Below, one piece after another: positions 48,541-55,767 of a stretch of 64,000 bases of DNA. Source of the stretch: Dethiosulfovibrio faecalis (GTDB lineage: Bacteria > Synergistota > Synergistia > Synergistales > Dethiosulfovibrionaceae); the NCBI RefSeq assembly GCF_021568795.1, contig NZ_JAKGUE010000002.1, positions 243,291 through 307,290 on the forward strand, given 5' to 3'. A program made the position numbers and the translations under genes. The notes beneath the pieces were generated by a model. That model saw only the letters and a program-made list of their open reading frames with translations. It was not told the DNA's origin and did no database searches. How positions within the stretch are numbered: position 1 is the first letter of the stretch; every line of letters begins with the position of its first letter.

Positions 48541-49099
48541 GTTCGACCGGATACGGGCAGAGGCCTTTCGTCTCAGAGGAGGAATATGGACGGCTCTTTT
48601 CCTGGCCATATTGGCTGTAGCCCGTCCGACTGTGACGACTGTACTCGTTGGAGCGTTGCCGGTCCTGTTGGGGCAGGCTCTTAGATGTTGGGCCGTGGGC
48701 TGCATCGTCCTGTATAGAGGAGAGAGGGTCAAGGCCCAGAGGCTGGTTACCTGGGGGCCATACTCGATATGCAGAAATCCCCTCTACGTGGCGAACGGAC
48801 TGATAGGCCTAGGGTGGGGGATCATGGCGGGGCCATTGGCTCTTTCTCTCTTTTTCGTAGTCTTCGTAGCCCTTTACGGCTTCCTGATAGTTCCCTGGGA
48901 AGAGCGATTCTTATCCGAGACGTTTGGCAAAGCTTTTAACGACTACCGTAAAAGGGTGGGGGCGTTTTGGCCCAAGATTTGGCCTCCCAGGATGTCCTCC
49001 GGGCCCTTCGACTACTCCGTCATATGGAATAGCGAGAAGCACAGTATGTTGGTGACGGTGGTGGGTTCCTCGTTGTTGTTATCCAGATTATGGTGGTAA
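48503..49099 (+). CDS. Isoprenylcysteine/phospholipid methyltransferase-family membrane protein
   Basis: A 198-residue membrane protein of the ICMT/PEMT-like group. The C-terminal SAM-binding block is GPYSICRNPLYVANGLIGLG, with the downstream PWEERFLSETFGKAFNDYRKRV acidic motif. These enzymes methylate lipids or prenyl groups, but many bacterial members are uncharacterised. It overlaps the flippase-like gene by 38 nt, which suggests a shared lipid substrate. Confidence 0.85.
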   Translation: MTLNLPKADGKAEFDRIRAEAFRLRGGIWTALFLAILAVARPTVTTVLVGALPVLLGQALRCWAVGCIVLYRGERVKAQRLVTWGPYSICRNPLYVANGLIGLGWGIMAGPLALSLFFVVFVALYGFLIVPWEERFLSETFGKAFNDYRKRVGAFWPKIWPPRMSSGPFDYSVIWNSEKHSMLVTVVGSSLLLSRLWW

Positions 49100-49108
49100 A
49101 TTGAGAGC

Positions 49109-49154
49109 AAAAGCGAGCGCTGGCCGGGTATAACCCGAGTTGGCGCTCGCTTTT
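49109..49154. terminator. Bidirectional terminator between the methyltransferase and malic enzyme genes
   Basis: A perfect 12-bp outer stem (49109-49120 with 49143-49154) flanked by A and T tracts serves two converging genes. Confidence 0.88.
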
Positions 49155-49160
49155 TGAGTT

Positions 49161-50408
49161 TTAGAATCTGGCGATGTATCCTCCGTACAGCCTCTTCCAT
49201 GTGTTCTCGAAAACCTCCTGAGGAGCGGGGGAGATCCGAGCCAGCCCCTCCCTTACGCAAGACTGAGCCACCGCTTCGGCTATTCTCGGGGTCAGCTCGT
49301 CGGAAAATATAAATGGAGTTATATGATCCGATCTAAGCCGTCGGGGATCGACGTTTGCCGCATATTCCTTTGCCGCCTCCAGCTGGACATTGAAGTTCAA
49401 GCCAGTGGCCCTGACGTCCAGAAGGCCTCTGGTTATTCCTGGGAAGACCTTGAGGTTAGGCATGGTGTTTGGGCCTTCTATCAGGCCGCAGCCGACTACC
49501 TCCGCACCTGCCGTCTTGGCTTCTTCCGGGTCCATCTCTGGTTCCGGTCTGGAAAGGGGAAAAACAATGCTTCGTGGAGCCATCAAGGCTACATCGTCTC
49601 TTCCGAAGGCTCCTACCTTGCCTGTAAGGCCTATCAGGATATCCGCATTCTTTGTGGCCTCCTTTATTCCTCCTCTGATTCCCTCGGGGTTCAGTCTGTC
49701 CAGTATGAACCTCTGTACTCCGTTCAGGTCGGTCATGTCCTCGTGGAGGATACCTCTTCTGTTGAGCATAACTACGTTTGTCGCTCCGGCGTAGAGCATC
49801 AGTTCCGCCGTGGCTACCGCCGAGGTACCTGCTCCCACTATGACGATCTTTACCGATGAGAGCTCTTTCTCCACGACCTTGAGAGCGTTGATAAGAGAGC
49901 CCAGTATGACGACGGATGAGCAGTGCATGTCGTCACCGAAAATGGGGATCTCCAGCTCTTTGCGAAGCCTTTTTACCAAGTCGAAATCTATCGGACTCTT
50001 TACGTCCTCTATGTTTATAGCTCCGAAGCTTGGCTCCAATAGGCGACAGAAACTCATTATCTCATCCATATCGTTGGATTTTATGCAAAGAGGTATGGCG
50101 TCAATGTCTCCGAAATGTTTGTAGAGCAGGCTTTTGCCCTCTATCATGGGAAGTGCTGCCTCGGGTCCGTAGTCTCCAAGTCCTAAAACGGAGGTCCCGT
50201 TCGAGACTATGGCGAGACGGTTGCTCTTTCCCGTGTAGTCGTAAACCAGCTCTTTCTCCCTTAATATCTCGCCGGAGGCCACAGCTCCCCCCTGTATGTA
50301 GGCAAGGCTTATATCCCTCTTGTTTCTCACCGACACGTTAGGAGAGAGCTTTATCTTGCCCTTAGCTTTGCGGTGAAGTTCCAACGCTTCGTTTCGGTCC
50401 ACGGTCAT
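49161..50408 (-). CDS. Malic enzyme-family oxidoreductase with an altered active-site motif
   Basis: A 415-residue NAD(P)-dependent malic-enzyme-type protein that would decarboxylate malate to pyruvate. The Tyr region (SLAYIQGGAVASGEI), the catalytic Lys region (YDYTGKSNRLAIVSNGTSVL) and the Rossmann loop (VKIVIVGAGTSAVATAELML) are present. The metal-binding motif usually written PVFHDDQHGTAIV reads PIFGDDMHCSSVV here, keeping both Asp but changing His, Gln, Gly and Thr. So it may have changed substrate or kinetics. The ATG at 50408 has GAGGAG upstream. Expressed with the MBL hydrolase, 5 nt away. Confidence 0.85.
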   Translation of the reverse strand: MTVDRNEALELHRKAKGKIKLSPNVSVRNKRDISLAYIQGGAVASGEILREKELVYDYTGKSNRLAIVSNGTSVLGLGDYGPEAALPMIEGKSLLYKHFGDIDAIPLCIKSNDMDEIMSFCRLLEPSFGAINIEDVKSPIDFDLVKRLRKELEIPIFGDDMHCSSVVILGSLINALKVVEKELSSVKIVIVGAGTSAVATAELMLYAGATNVVMLNRRGILHEDMTDLNGVQRFILDRLNPEGIRGGIKEATKNADILIGLTGKVGAFGRDDVALMAPRSIVFPLSRPEPEMDPEEAKTAGAEVVGCGLIEGPNTMPNLKVFPGITRGLLDVRATGLNFNVQLEAAKEYAANVDPRRLRSDHITPFIFSDELTPRIAEAVAQSCVREGLARISPAPQEVFENTWKRLYGGYIARF

Positions 50409-50413
50409 GGAAG

Positions 50414-51235
50414 TCACTCCTCTCGATACGTCTTCCCGTCTGTTTTGTGCCTTACGATTTCGTCGAAATCTATTATCATACCGTCCTCGGCCGATAACAC
50501 CTGGGTACGCTCGTTAGAGAGTTCAGCTGCTATTTTCGAGGGGGACGAGTCCAGTATTCTCGTTCCTAGATGGGTCATCAGCAGCAGCTTTGGCGAGATT
50601 TTCTCAAGGAGTTTCTCCACGTCCAGGACGGATAGATGCTCTATTCTGCCGACCTTTTCAAGCAATGTTGTGTTGGCCACCACCACGTCGCAGTCGGAGA
50701 AAAAATCGGGTATCTCCGCGATATAGGCGGTATCGCTGATAATTCCCCATGTCGGGAAGTCTCCTATGAATTTCAGCCCGTAACACTCGACTCCGTGATG
50801 TCTCAATCTCAGGGGAAGAACCTCTCCTTTAGGGAAGGGGACTGGAATGCAGTCTTTCCACAGGTGGATTTCCGCTATCCTTCGCTTCAGGTACCCGAAA
50901 AGCACCGGTTCCTCCGATATGGCGTCCGAAGGCAGGGCCACGAGACCTCCAGGTCGGCGTCCTCCTCCGGTCATTGCTTCCGCCACCACGTTGAAATCTC
51001 CGCTGTGGTCTATATGACGATGGGTCAAAAGCATCCCGTCGATTTTATTGGGATCTACTGTCGGTCTCAGCGAGCACATACGGACCAACGCTCCGGGGCC
51101 GGGATCTATTGCCAGTATGAATCCGTCTAAGGAAGCCACCATTCCCCCGGAGCTTCTCCTCTGGTTTATGACGTTGAACCTGGTTCCGGCGGTCCCCAGA
51201 AAGACCAGGCCGTTGACCGGAAGCATCTGGCTCAA
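50414..51235 (-). CDS. MBL-fold metallo-hydrolase
   Basis: A 273-residue cytoplasmic metallo-beta-lactamase-fold enzyme. The metal motif is LLTHRHIDHSGDFNVV, with further ligands in FIGDFPTWGIISDTAYIAE (Asp) and LLMTHLGTRI (His). The opening VFLGTAGTRFNVINQRRSSG is like RNase Z/arylsulfatase-type relatives, but the substrate is not known. The start abuts the end of the isochorismatase-like gene, and the malic enzyme gene follows 5 nt later, giving a three-gene unit. Confidence 0.85.
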   Translation of the reverse strand: MSQMLPVNGLVFLGTAGTRFNVINQRRSSGGMVASLDGFILAIDPGPGALVRMCSLRPTVDPNKIDGMLLTHRHIDHSGDFNVVAEAMTGGGRRPGGLVALPSDAISEEPVLFGYLKRRIAEIHLWKDCIPVPFPKGEVLPLRLRHHGVECYGLKFIGDFPTWGIISDTAYIAEIPDFFSDCDVVVANTTLLEKVGRIEHLSVLDVEKLLEKISPKLLLMTHLGTRILDSSPSKIAAELSNERTQVLSAEDGMIIDFDEIVRHKTDGKTYREE

Positions 51236-51787
51236 TTACTTGAACAGAGGTAGCAGTTGCTTGAACTCCGGTGTTCCGGATACCTTTATCAACTGGTAGA
51301 CCACCGATTCCATAGGAAGAACGTGAACGCCGCAGGCCGACATATTCCGCAGGGCCATCTCATGATTGCTGTTTTCTCTGCTTCCGCATCCATCCGCCAC
51401 GACCGTAACCTCGAAGTCTCTCTCGAGGAGCTGCATGGCTGTCGTGTGCACGCATATATGGCTCTCTATCCCGAAGAGGACCACCTGGTTTCTTCTGGTA
51501 CATCGAAAGAAATCGTCGAAGCCCTCTTCGTCGAAACATCCGAAGGCCTTTTTCTCGAAAACATCGTCAGGAGATATATCCTCTGTCAGTCCGGAAACAG
51601 TACCCCCCAATCCCTTCGGGTATTGCTCCGTAACCTTCAAAGGTATCTCCATAATCTGGGACGCCTTTATGAGCTTCTTCGCGTTGAGCTCCACCGATTC
51701 CTTCCCGTATATGGCGGGCAGGAGCTTCTCCTGAACGTCGATCATCAACATAACCGTGTTCTTAGGTCGCAATATCTGTGGATTCAT
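51236..51787 (-). CDS. Isochorismatase-family cysteine hydrolase
   Basis: A 183-residue hydrolase. The triad is seen as the Asp in VMLMIDVQEKLLPAI, the Lys in FEKKAFGCF, and the Cys in VVLFGIESHICVHTTAMQLL. This short form fits YcaC/nicotinamidase-like hydrolases of unknown substrate. The ATG at 51787 has GGAGGTG 8 nt upstream; the frame is open upstream to 51820. First gene of the hydrolase-MBL-malic enzyme unit. Confidence 0.88.
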   Translation of the reverse strand: MNPQILRPKNTVMLMIDVQEKLLPAIYGKESVELNAKKLIKASQIMEIPLKVTEQYPKGLGGTVSGLTEDISPDDVFEKKAFGCFDEEGFDDFFRCTRRNQVVLFGIESHICVHTTAMQLLERDFEVTVVADGCGSRENSNHEMALRNMSACGVHVLPMESVVYQLIKVSGTPEFKQLLPLFK

Positions 51788-51909
51788 GGTAAGCACCTCC
51801 ATTAGTGAATACATGACCATTATGCCACAGGTGAGGAATTGTCGGTATCGGAAACAGAGGATTTATGCTATCCTTACCACCGTTATCGAGATCCAGGGGG
51901 GTGGATTGA

Positions 51910-52491
51910 ATGACAGAAAAGAACGATAATCTCGAACGTTGGACCGTAAGCGAGGTGCTGGAGGCCATGTCTAAGCCCGGCTATCCCGAATACATAGTAA
52001 AGGCTGTGGAACAGATACAGCTTTGGATGAAGGAGGGACTCGATCCTTCGGTACAATCAGGAGACCCCTTTCATGCCGATTACGACAGACTTTACTACCA
52101 GCTGGATTGGCTGAGGAATCACGTTACTTTTTTGGGAGAAGACGGACAGGGAGCTCCTTCGGAGGCCATAGTGGTCTCTTTGGATCCCGGTGATCAGGAC
52201 GAGGCCATGAGGATGGCGGTGGACCACGTAGCGATATTCAGCGATGGAGAATGCAACAGGGTGTGGATATTGAGCGACTCCTGGCTTCCCGGGGAGATCT
52301 TCAGATATCGACGTCATCTGGAGATCCTTAAGGCCAGAGGCGTGGCTTTCCATTTTCTGCTGATAACCCCGGAAGGGTGGACGGAAATTCCCCTCTACGG
52401 TGAGAACCAAGGCGGTCCTCTGGGCTGGCAACGGGGGGCTACCGGTGTAACCGGAAACGAAGGCCCTAAGGGCAAAGAGGGCAATAAATAG
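51910..52491 (+). CDS. Hypothetical protein with a short Gly-x-x tail
   Basis: A 193-residue soluble protein I cannot assign to a family. The first 80 residues look helical (WTVSEVLEAMSKPGYPEYIV; WMKEGLDPS); the middle alternates beta and alpha (AIVVSLDPGDQDEAM; RVWILSDSWLPGEIFRYRRH; GVAFHFLLITPEGWTEIPLY). The last 20 residues are a Gly-every-third collagen-like stretch (GATGVTGNEGPKGKEGNK). An AGGGGGG sequence precedes the ATG at 51910. The gene ends just before the tRNA-Pro promoter. Confidence 0.75.
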   Translation: MTEKNDNLERWTVSEVLEAMSKPGYPEYIVKAVEQIQLWMKEGLDPSVQSGDPFHADYDRLYYQLDWLRNHVTFLGEDGQGAPSEAIVVSLDPGDQDEAMRMAVDHVAIFSDGECNRVWILSDSWLPGEIFRYRRHLEILKARGVAFHFLLITPEGWTEIPLYGENQGGPLGWQRGATGVTGNEGPKGKEGNK

Positions 52492-52492
52492 T

Positions 52493-52521
52493 TTGACGAA
52501 ATCTACCTACGATTGTATAAT
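52493..52521 (+). promoter_or_regulatory. Promoter of tRNA-Pro
   Basis: TTGACG at 52493-52498 and TATAAT at 52516-52521, spaced 17 nt, lie 11 nt before the mature tRNA 5' end. Confidence 0.88.
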
Positions 52522-52531
52522 GCCCTTCGTC

Positions 52532-52609
52532 CGGGGTGTAGCGCAGTCTGGTTAGCGTGCCTCGTTCGGGACGAGGAGGTCGGAGGTTCAAATCCTCTCA
52601 CCCCGACCA
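52532..52609 (+). tRNA. tRNA-Pro, anticodon CGG
   Basis: The cloverleaf closes: acceptor CGGGGTG/CACCCCG, anticodon stem CCTCG/CGAGG with loop TTCGGGA, and T-arm GGAGG-TTCAAAT-CCTCT. The anticodon CGG at 52567-52569 reads CCG. The 3' CCA is encoded. It has its own promoter and terminator. Confidence 0.96.
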
Positions 52610-52622
52610 GACCGAAAGAAAG

Positions 52623-52655
52623 ACGATCTCGATTCCTGTCGAGGTCGTTTTTTTT
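52623..52655 (+). terminator. Terminator after tRNA-Pro
   Basis: A 10-bp stem with one T-G pair (52623-52632 with 52639-52648) is followed by eight T residues. Confidence 0.9.
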
Positions 52656-52670
52656 ACAGCTTTATCTTTC

Positions 52671-52699
52671 TTGACTATCTTTGACTATTTCGCTATAAT
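52671..52699 (+). promoter_or_regulatory. Promoter of smpB
   Basis: TTGACT at 52671-52676 and TATAAT at 52694-52699 are spaced 17 nt; the start codon follows 22 nt later. A tandem TTGACTAT copy at 52681 is present too. Confidence 0.85.
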
Positions 52700-52721
52700 C
52701 TGCCCGAAAGAGGTGAAGACC

Positions 52722-53183
52722 ATGGCCGTGGAGAGGGTAGCCCAGAACAGGAAAGCCCGGCACGACTATTTTATACTGGATACCTTTGAGTGTGGCATAG
52801 TCCTTACTGGCACGGAGATAAAATCCGTCAGGGCTGGGCGAGTCAATCTGAAGGACGGATATGCCAAGCTGGAAAAAGGCGAGCTGTGGTTGATGAACGT
52901 TCATATTTCACCTTACGAAAACGCCAGCTGGAGACAACACGACCCGACCCAGAGGCGAAAGCTTTTGATGCATCGATCGGAGATACGCAAGCTTTCAGGA
53001 AAGATAAAGGAGCGAGGTTTTACGTTGGTCCCTTTGTCCATGTACATAAAGGACGGTCGATGGGCCAAGATAGAGCTCGGGTTGGCGAAGGGTAAAGCCC
53101 TTCACGACAAAAGACAGTCCCTTGCGGAAGAGGACGCCAAGCGTACCATGGCAAGGGAGATCAGGAACAGACAGAAAGTTTAA
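52722..53183 (+). CDS. smpB: SsrA-binding protein SmpB
   Basis: A 153-residue partner of tmRNA in trans-translation. QNRKARHDYFILDTFECGIV and LTGTEIKSVRAGRVNLKDGY form the OB-barrel core; the C-terminal tail GLAKGKALHDKRQSLAEEDA with basic ARTMAREIRN-like residues inserts in the decoding site. The true start is the ATG at 52722 with AGAGGTGAAG, not the long upstream frame that crosses the tRNA. It lies 3 nt before ssrA, so the protein and its RNA partner are made from one region. Confidence 0.96.
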   Translation: MAVERVAQNRKARHDYFILDTFECGIVLTGTEIKSVRAGRVNLKDGYAKLEKGELWLMNVHISPYENASWRQHDPTQRRKLLMHRSEIRKLSGKIKERGFTLVPLSMYIKDGRWAKIELGLAKGKALHDKRQSLAEEDAKRTMAREIRNRQKV

Positions 53184-53186
53184 CAT

Positions 53187-53503
53187 GGGGGCGACTGGTT
53201 TCGACTGGTATGTCGGAAGTCTGGAAGCAGGCCGAGCGATGACCGTAAGTCATCACTAAATGAACTGACAACAATTACGCTCTGGCTGCTTAATTAAGCG
53301 GTCGCCCGACCGAAGGGGAGCGCTCGCAGATTCGGAAGGGCTATCAACGCGGGCGACGTATGGTGTTGTCCCGGATGGGAAACGATAGTGTTCTGTCGAT
53401 CACAGGTCGTTTCTCCCGTAGTTAAAGAGATCGACTAAGCCTGTAGCTGTCCATTCATACACGGCATGTTAGGACCGGGGTTCGAATCCCCGCGCCTCCA
53501 CCA
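53187..53503 (+). ncRNA. ssrA: Transfer-messenger RNA (tmRNA)
   Basis: The tRNA-like ends pair as GGGGGCG at 53187-53193 with CGCCTCC at 53493-53499 (one G-T pair), followed by A and an encoded CCA; the T-arm with GGGGTTCGAATCCCC precedes it. The messenger part at 53264-53293 reads Thr-Asp-Asn-Asn-Tyr-Ala-Leu-Ala-Ala then TAA, the usual ALAA-ending degradation tag, here apparently starting with an ACT resume codon. The downstream pseudoknot region is present. The 3' end is also the integration site of the element that follows. Confidence 0.95.
53478..53503 (+). other. Probable attachment site (attL) in the ssrA 3' end
   Basis: The T-arm and acceptor end of ssrA are a classic target for tyrosine integrases, and an integrase gene follows 165 nt later on the same strand. 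No second copy of this 3' sequence is visible up to 64000, so the other end is probably outside. The core extent is assumed. Confidence 0.6.
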
Positions 53504-53514
53504 TTAGCCATTTC

Positions 53515-53550
53515 GTAGCCGTCGGGATCGTCGCAGATCCCGACGGCTAC
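53515..53550 (+). terminator. Long hairpin after ssrA
   Basis: A perfect 15-bp stem (53515-53529 with 53536-53550) has a 6-nt loop. Only a weak T-run follows (TGTATTTATG). It probably ends ssrA transcription; being inside the element border, it came with the element or restores the ssrA terminator. Confidence 0.65.
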
Positions 53551-53667
53551 TGTATTTATGAGTTGACCGTCTTTCGTCAATGTCGTATATTTTGCCTGGA
53601 TCGGGGTATAAAAGTGTCCCCGGCGGTGTCTCCGACGATTTGGAGACACCAGGAAGAGGTGACTGAT

Positions 53668-54816
53668 ATGGCTTTGACGAACGCCGAAATTAAAAGGGCG
53701 ACTCTGAGGGAAAAACGCTATACGATGCGAGACTCCGAAGGCCTTTGGCTGGAAATCACCCCCGCCGGGAAAAAGACCTGGAAGGTTCGCTTTAAAACTC
53801 AGGGTCGGGAGATCAAACATACCCTGGGCAGATATCCCGACGTATCGCTGAAAGAGGCACGATTGAAGCGTGACGAAATTCGGCTGGAATTGGTCAACCA
53901 CAAAAGCGTTCCTGAAGGAACCTTCAAGGCTCTGGCCGAGGAATGGTTCGAGCGCCAGGTCGTTCCGGTGCGTACCCATGGACACGCCAGAACGATAAGA
54001 TCGAGGCTAGACAGGCTTATCCTGCCATACCTGGGAGACCGACCCCCTGTAGAGATAAACGCTCCGGAGCTGTTGACCATCCTTCGGCGGATAGAGGACC
54101 AGGGACACGTTGAGACGGCTCACAGGGTGTCTCAGATAGTGGGGCAGGTCCTGCGGTATGGAATAGCCACGGGGCAGGCCAGACACGACATAACGGCCGA
54201 TCTGAGAGGGGCGCTGATACCACGCAAACCGGAACACTTTCCTACGCTGACGGACCCCGAAAAGATAGGTGGGCTCATGAGAGCGATACAAGCCTTCTCC
54301 GGCTCGTTTATAGTTCGTTGTGCCATGCTGTTTCAGATATACACGGCGGTACGCCCCGGAGAGATGCGGAAGGCGGAATGGAAGGAGATCGACGGAGATC
54401 TCTGGAAGATCCCGGCCGAGAGGATGAAGAAACGCAGGCCTCACCTGGTGCCTTTGTCGAGCCAGGCAATAGGGGTGCTGGAGGAGATACGCCCCCTCAC
54501 CGGGGGAGGGGAGCTGATATTCCCCTCCATCAGGAGCAAGACCCGTCCGATAAGCGACATGACGGTTAACGCAGCCCTGCGGCGCATGGGCTACGCTCAA
54601 AACGAGCTTACCGGCCACGGCTTCAGAGCAATGTTCTCCACGATAGCCAACGAATGTCAGTGGCCCTCGGACGTCATCGAGCTACAGCTCGCCCACGTAG
54701 ACAAGAACTCCGTCCGTGCGGCGTATAACCACGCCGAGTTATTGGACAAGCGGAGAGAGCTCTTGCAGTGGTGGGCTGATTGGCTGGATGGGGTTTCGAA
54801 GTCTCTTGACAAATAG
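53668..54816 (+). CDS. int: Tyrosine recombinase/integrase (P4-type)
   Basis: A 382-residue site-specific recombinase. The N-terminal DUF4102-type arm-binding domain (LTNAEIKRATLREKRYTMRD; GLWLEITPAGKKTWKVRFK) precedes a core-binding domain and the catalytic domain with Arg in YTAVRPGEMRKAEW, then the HGFRAMFSTI (His-x-x-Arg) box and the nucleophile Tyr near AAYNHAELLDKRRE. The ATG at 53668 gives the family start, with AGAGGTGACT upstream; the frame to 53563 is not needed. It integrates at ssrA. A promoter for the next locus overlaps its last codons. Confidence 0.94.
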   Translation: MALTNAEIKRATLREKRYTMRDSEGLWLEITPAGKKTWKVRFKTQGREIKHTLGRYPDVSLKEARLKRDEIRLELVNHKSVPEGTFKALAEEWFERQVVPVRTHGHARTIRSRLDRLILPYLGDRPPVEINAPELLTILRRIEDQGHVETAHRVSQIVGQVLRYGIATGQARHDITADLRGALIPRKPEHFPTLTDPEKIGGLMRAIQAFSGSFIVRCAMLFQIYTAVRPGEMRKAEWKEIDGDLWKIPAERMKKRRPHLVPLSSQAIGVLEEIRPLTGGGELIFPSIRSKTRPISDMTVNAALRRMGYAQNELTGHGFRAMFSTIANECQWPSDVIELQLAHVDKNSVRAAYNHAELLDKRRELLQWWADWLDGVSKSLDK

Positions 54817-54834
54817 GGCAGGAGATCCTATCTT
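54806..54834 (+). promoter_or_regulatory. Promoter of the repeat RNA, overlapping the integrase 3' end
   Basis: A perfect TTGACA at 54806-54811 and TATCTT at 54829-54834 are spaced 17 nt. Start of transcription would be near 54841, where the structured repeats begin. Confidence 0.65.
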
Positions 54835-54840
54835 ATAGAT

Positions 54841-55028
54841 GAGCTAAGGCTCGGTGTGGCTGACACCTAAATCCGAAAGATTTGCGGGACGAATGTGCCT
54901 GGAGTCGCTGGGCGACGACAAAACCCATGAGATTTGCGAGACGAATGTGCTCGAAGCTGGCGTGACAGCGATAATAATCAGCCACTGAAGTTAGAGGGTG
55001 TAGGGGTGTATGCCTCTACACCTTTTTT
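54841..55028 (+). ncRNA. Structured tandem-repeat RNA, candidate type III antitoxin
   Basis: About 2.5 repeats with a 52-nt period. Each unit has a short hairpin with differing sequence but kept pairing (GGTGT/ACACC at 54853-54867; GTCGC/GCGAC at 54904-54916; GCTG/CAGC at 54956-54969) followed in the first two units by a near-identical 21-nt block (54878-54898 and 54930-54950, 20 of 21 bases equal). It is bounded by a promoter and a terminator and lies directly before the PBECR4-like gene. Promoter-repeats-terminator-nuclease is the type III toxin-antitoxin layout. Function is inferred, and I know of no named RNA family for it. Confidence 0.6.
54997..55028 (+). terminator. Terminator between the repeat RNA and the nuclease gene
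   Basis: A 10-bp stem with one G-T pair (54997-55006 with 55013-55022) is followed by TTTTTT. In type III toxin-antitoxin loci such a leaky terminator keeps antitoxin RNA in excess of toxin mRNA. Confidence 0.85.
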
Positions 55029-55048
55029 CATGGAGAGTGATTCTGAGG

Positions 55049-55648
55049 ATGATGAAGAAAGACAAGATCTTATCGAGGATCTTTTCGATGGCTCAAGACT
55101 ACGAACTCCACTTTGAGAATAAAAACATGTTGTTCGTGTACAAGAACAGCAATGGCCTTCATTGTGTGGAGTCGTTATTCTTGAGACACCATTTTCGGCA
55201 CCTTACCGGCATAAAGACTACGCTCCGTCCCAATGACTTTTACAAGCGGGCTTTGGCCAAGAGACTCTCCGAAAAGGATCTTGGAAAGGTTGGCTCAGTT
55301 GTGGAGCTGAAACTTGAAGCCTTCCCCCTTTTGAAAAATGCCCTGGAAAAGGGAGGTCCAATCATGATAGGCAAAAAAGCCCAAGGCGGATATCAGATTT
55401 ACACCGATGTCCTTGTGGGCTCGGTAGAGGCATGCATGGGATTCGTCGAGGACGATGGAAGTGATTTCTACGTCCCTAATACACTCCTAAGGGCTGATGT
55501 CCGAAAAGAAGCTCAAAGGGCTTTCCCTGTATCGTTGGTCTGCATAAAGGGTAAAAAAGAGCCCTTTTACAGGGTCAGTTTTTGTCGGAAGGGGTTCGTC
55601 CCATCCTGTCTTCCGAACGGAATCCTGTCCCGGATAGAAGACCATTAG
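55049..55648 (+). CDS. PBECR4-like predicted nuclease (BECR-fold, toxin candidate)
   Basis: A protein of about 199 residues resembling the PBECR4 domain (phage-Barnase-EndoU-ColicinE5/D-RelE-like nuclease 4). Family-like blocks are MLFVYKNSNG, FLRHHFRHLTGIKTTL, NDFYKRALAKRLSEKDLG, VLVGSVEACMGFVEDDG and DFYVPNTLLRADVR. Conserved His, Arg and Tyr residues could form an RNase site. The start is ATG 55049 or 55052, with GGAGAG about 11 nt upstream; the ORF start at 55010 lies in the terminator loop and is rejected. It follows the tandem-repeat RNA and its terminator and has no own promoter, so it depends on read-through. No protein antitoxin gene is adjacent. Confidence 0.75.
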   Translation: MMKKDKILSRIFSMAQDYELHFENKNMLFVYKNSNGLHCVESLFLRHHFRHLTGIKTTLRPNDFYKRALAKRLSEKDLGKVGSVVELKLEAFPLLKNALEKGGPIMIGKKAQGGYQIYTDVLVGSVEACMGFVEDDGSDFYVPNTLLRADVRKEAQRAFPVSLVCIKGKKEPFYRVSFCRKGFVPSCLPNGILSRIEDH

Positions 55649-55696
55649 GTCAGCTTTGGTCATGGAATATTCCTAGGAATATTTTTACCACATAAA

Positions 55697-55731
55697 ACAA
55701 AGGGCCGGAGCTGGATGCTCTGGCCCTTTGT
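55697..55731. terminator. Bidirectional terminator after the PBECR4-like gene
   Basis: A 15-bp stem with one G-T pair (55697-55711 with 55717-55731) has a 5-nt loop and lies between converging genes. Confidence 0.88.
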
Positions 55732-55767
55732 GCTATGTACTCAGTGTGCAGGAATATCTCAATATGT

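Noticed and set aside
52557..52721. Long N-terminal extension of SmpB
   Set aside because: It would run through the tRNA-Pro, its terminator and the smpB promoter; the ATG at 52722 has a proper ribosome site.
54878..54950. The two near-identical 21-nt blocks as a small CRISPR array
   Set aside because: Only two copies, each embedded in a longer 52-nt unit with a conserved hairpin in the would-be spacer, bounded by promoter and terminator, and no cas genes nearby.
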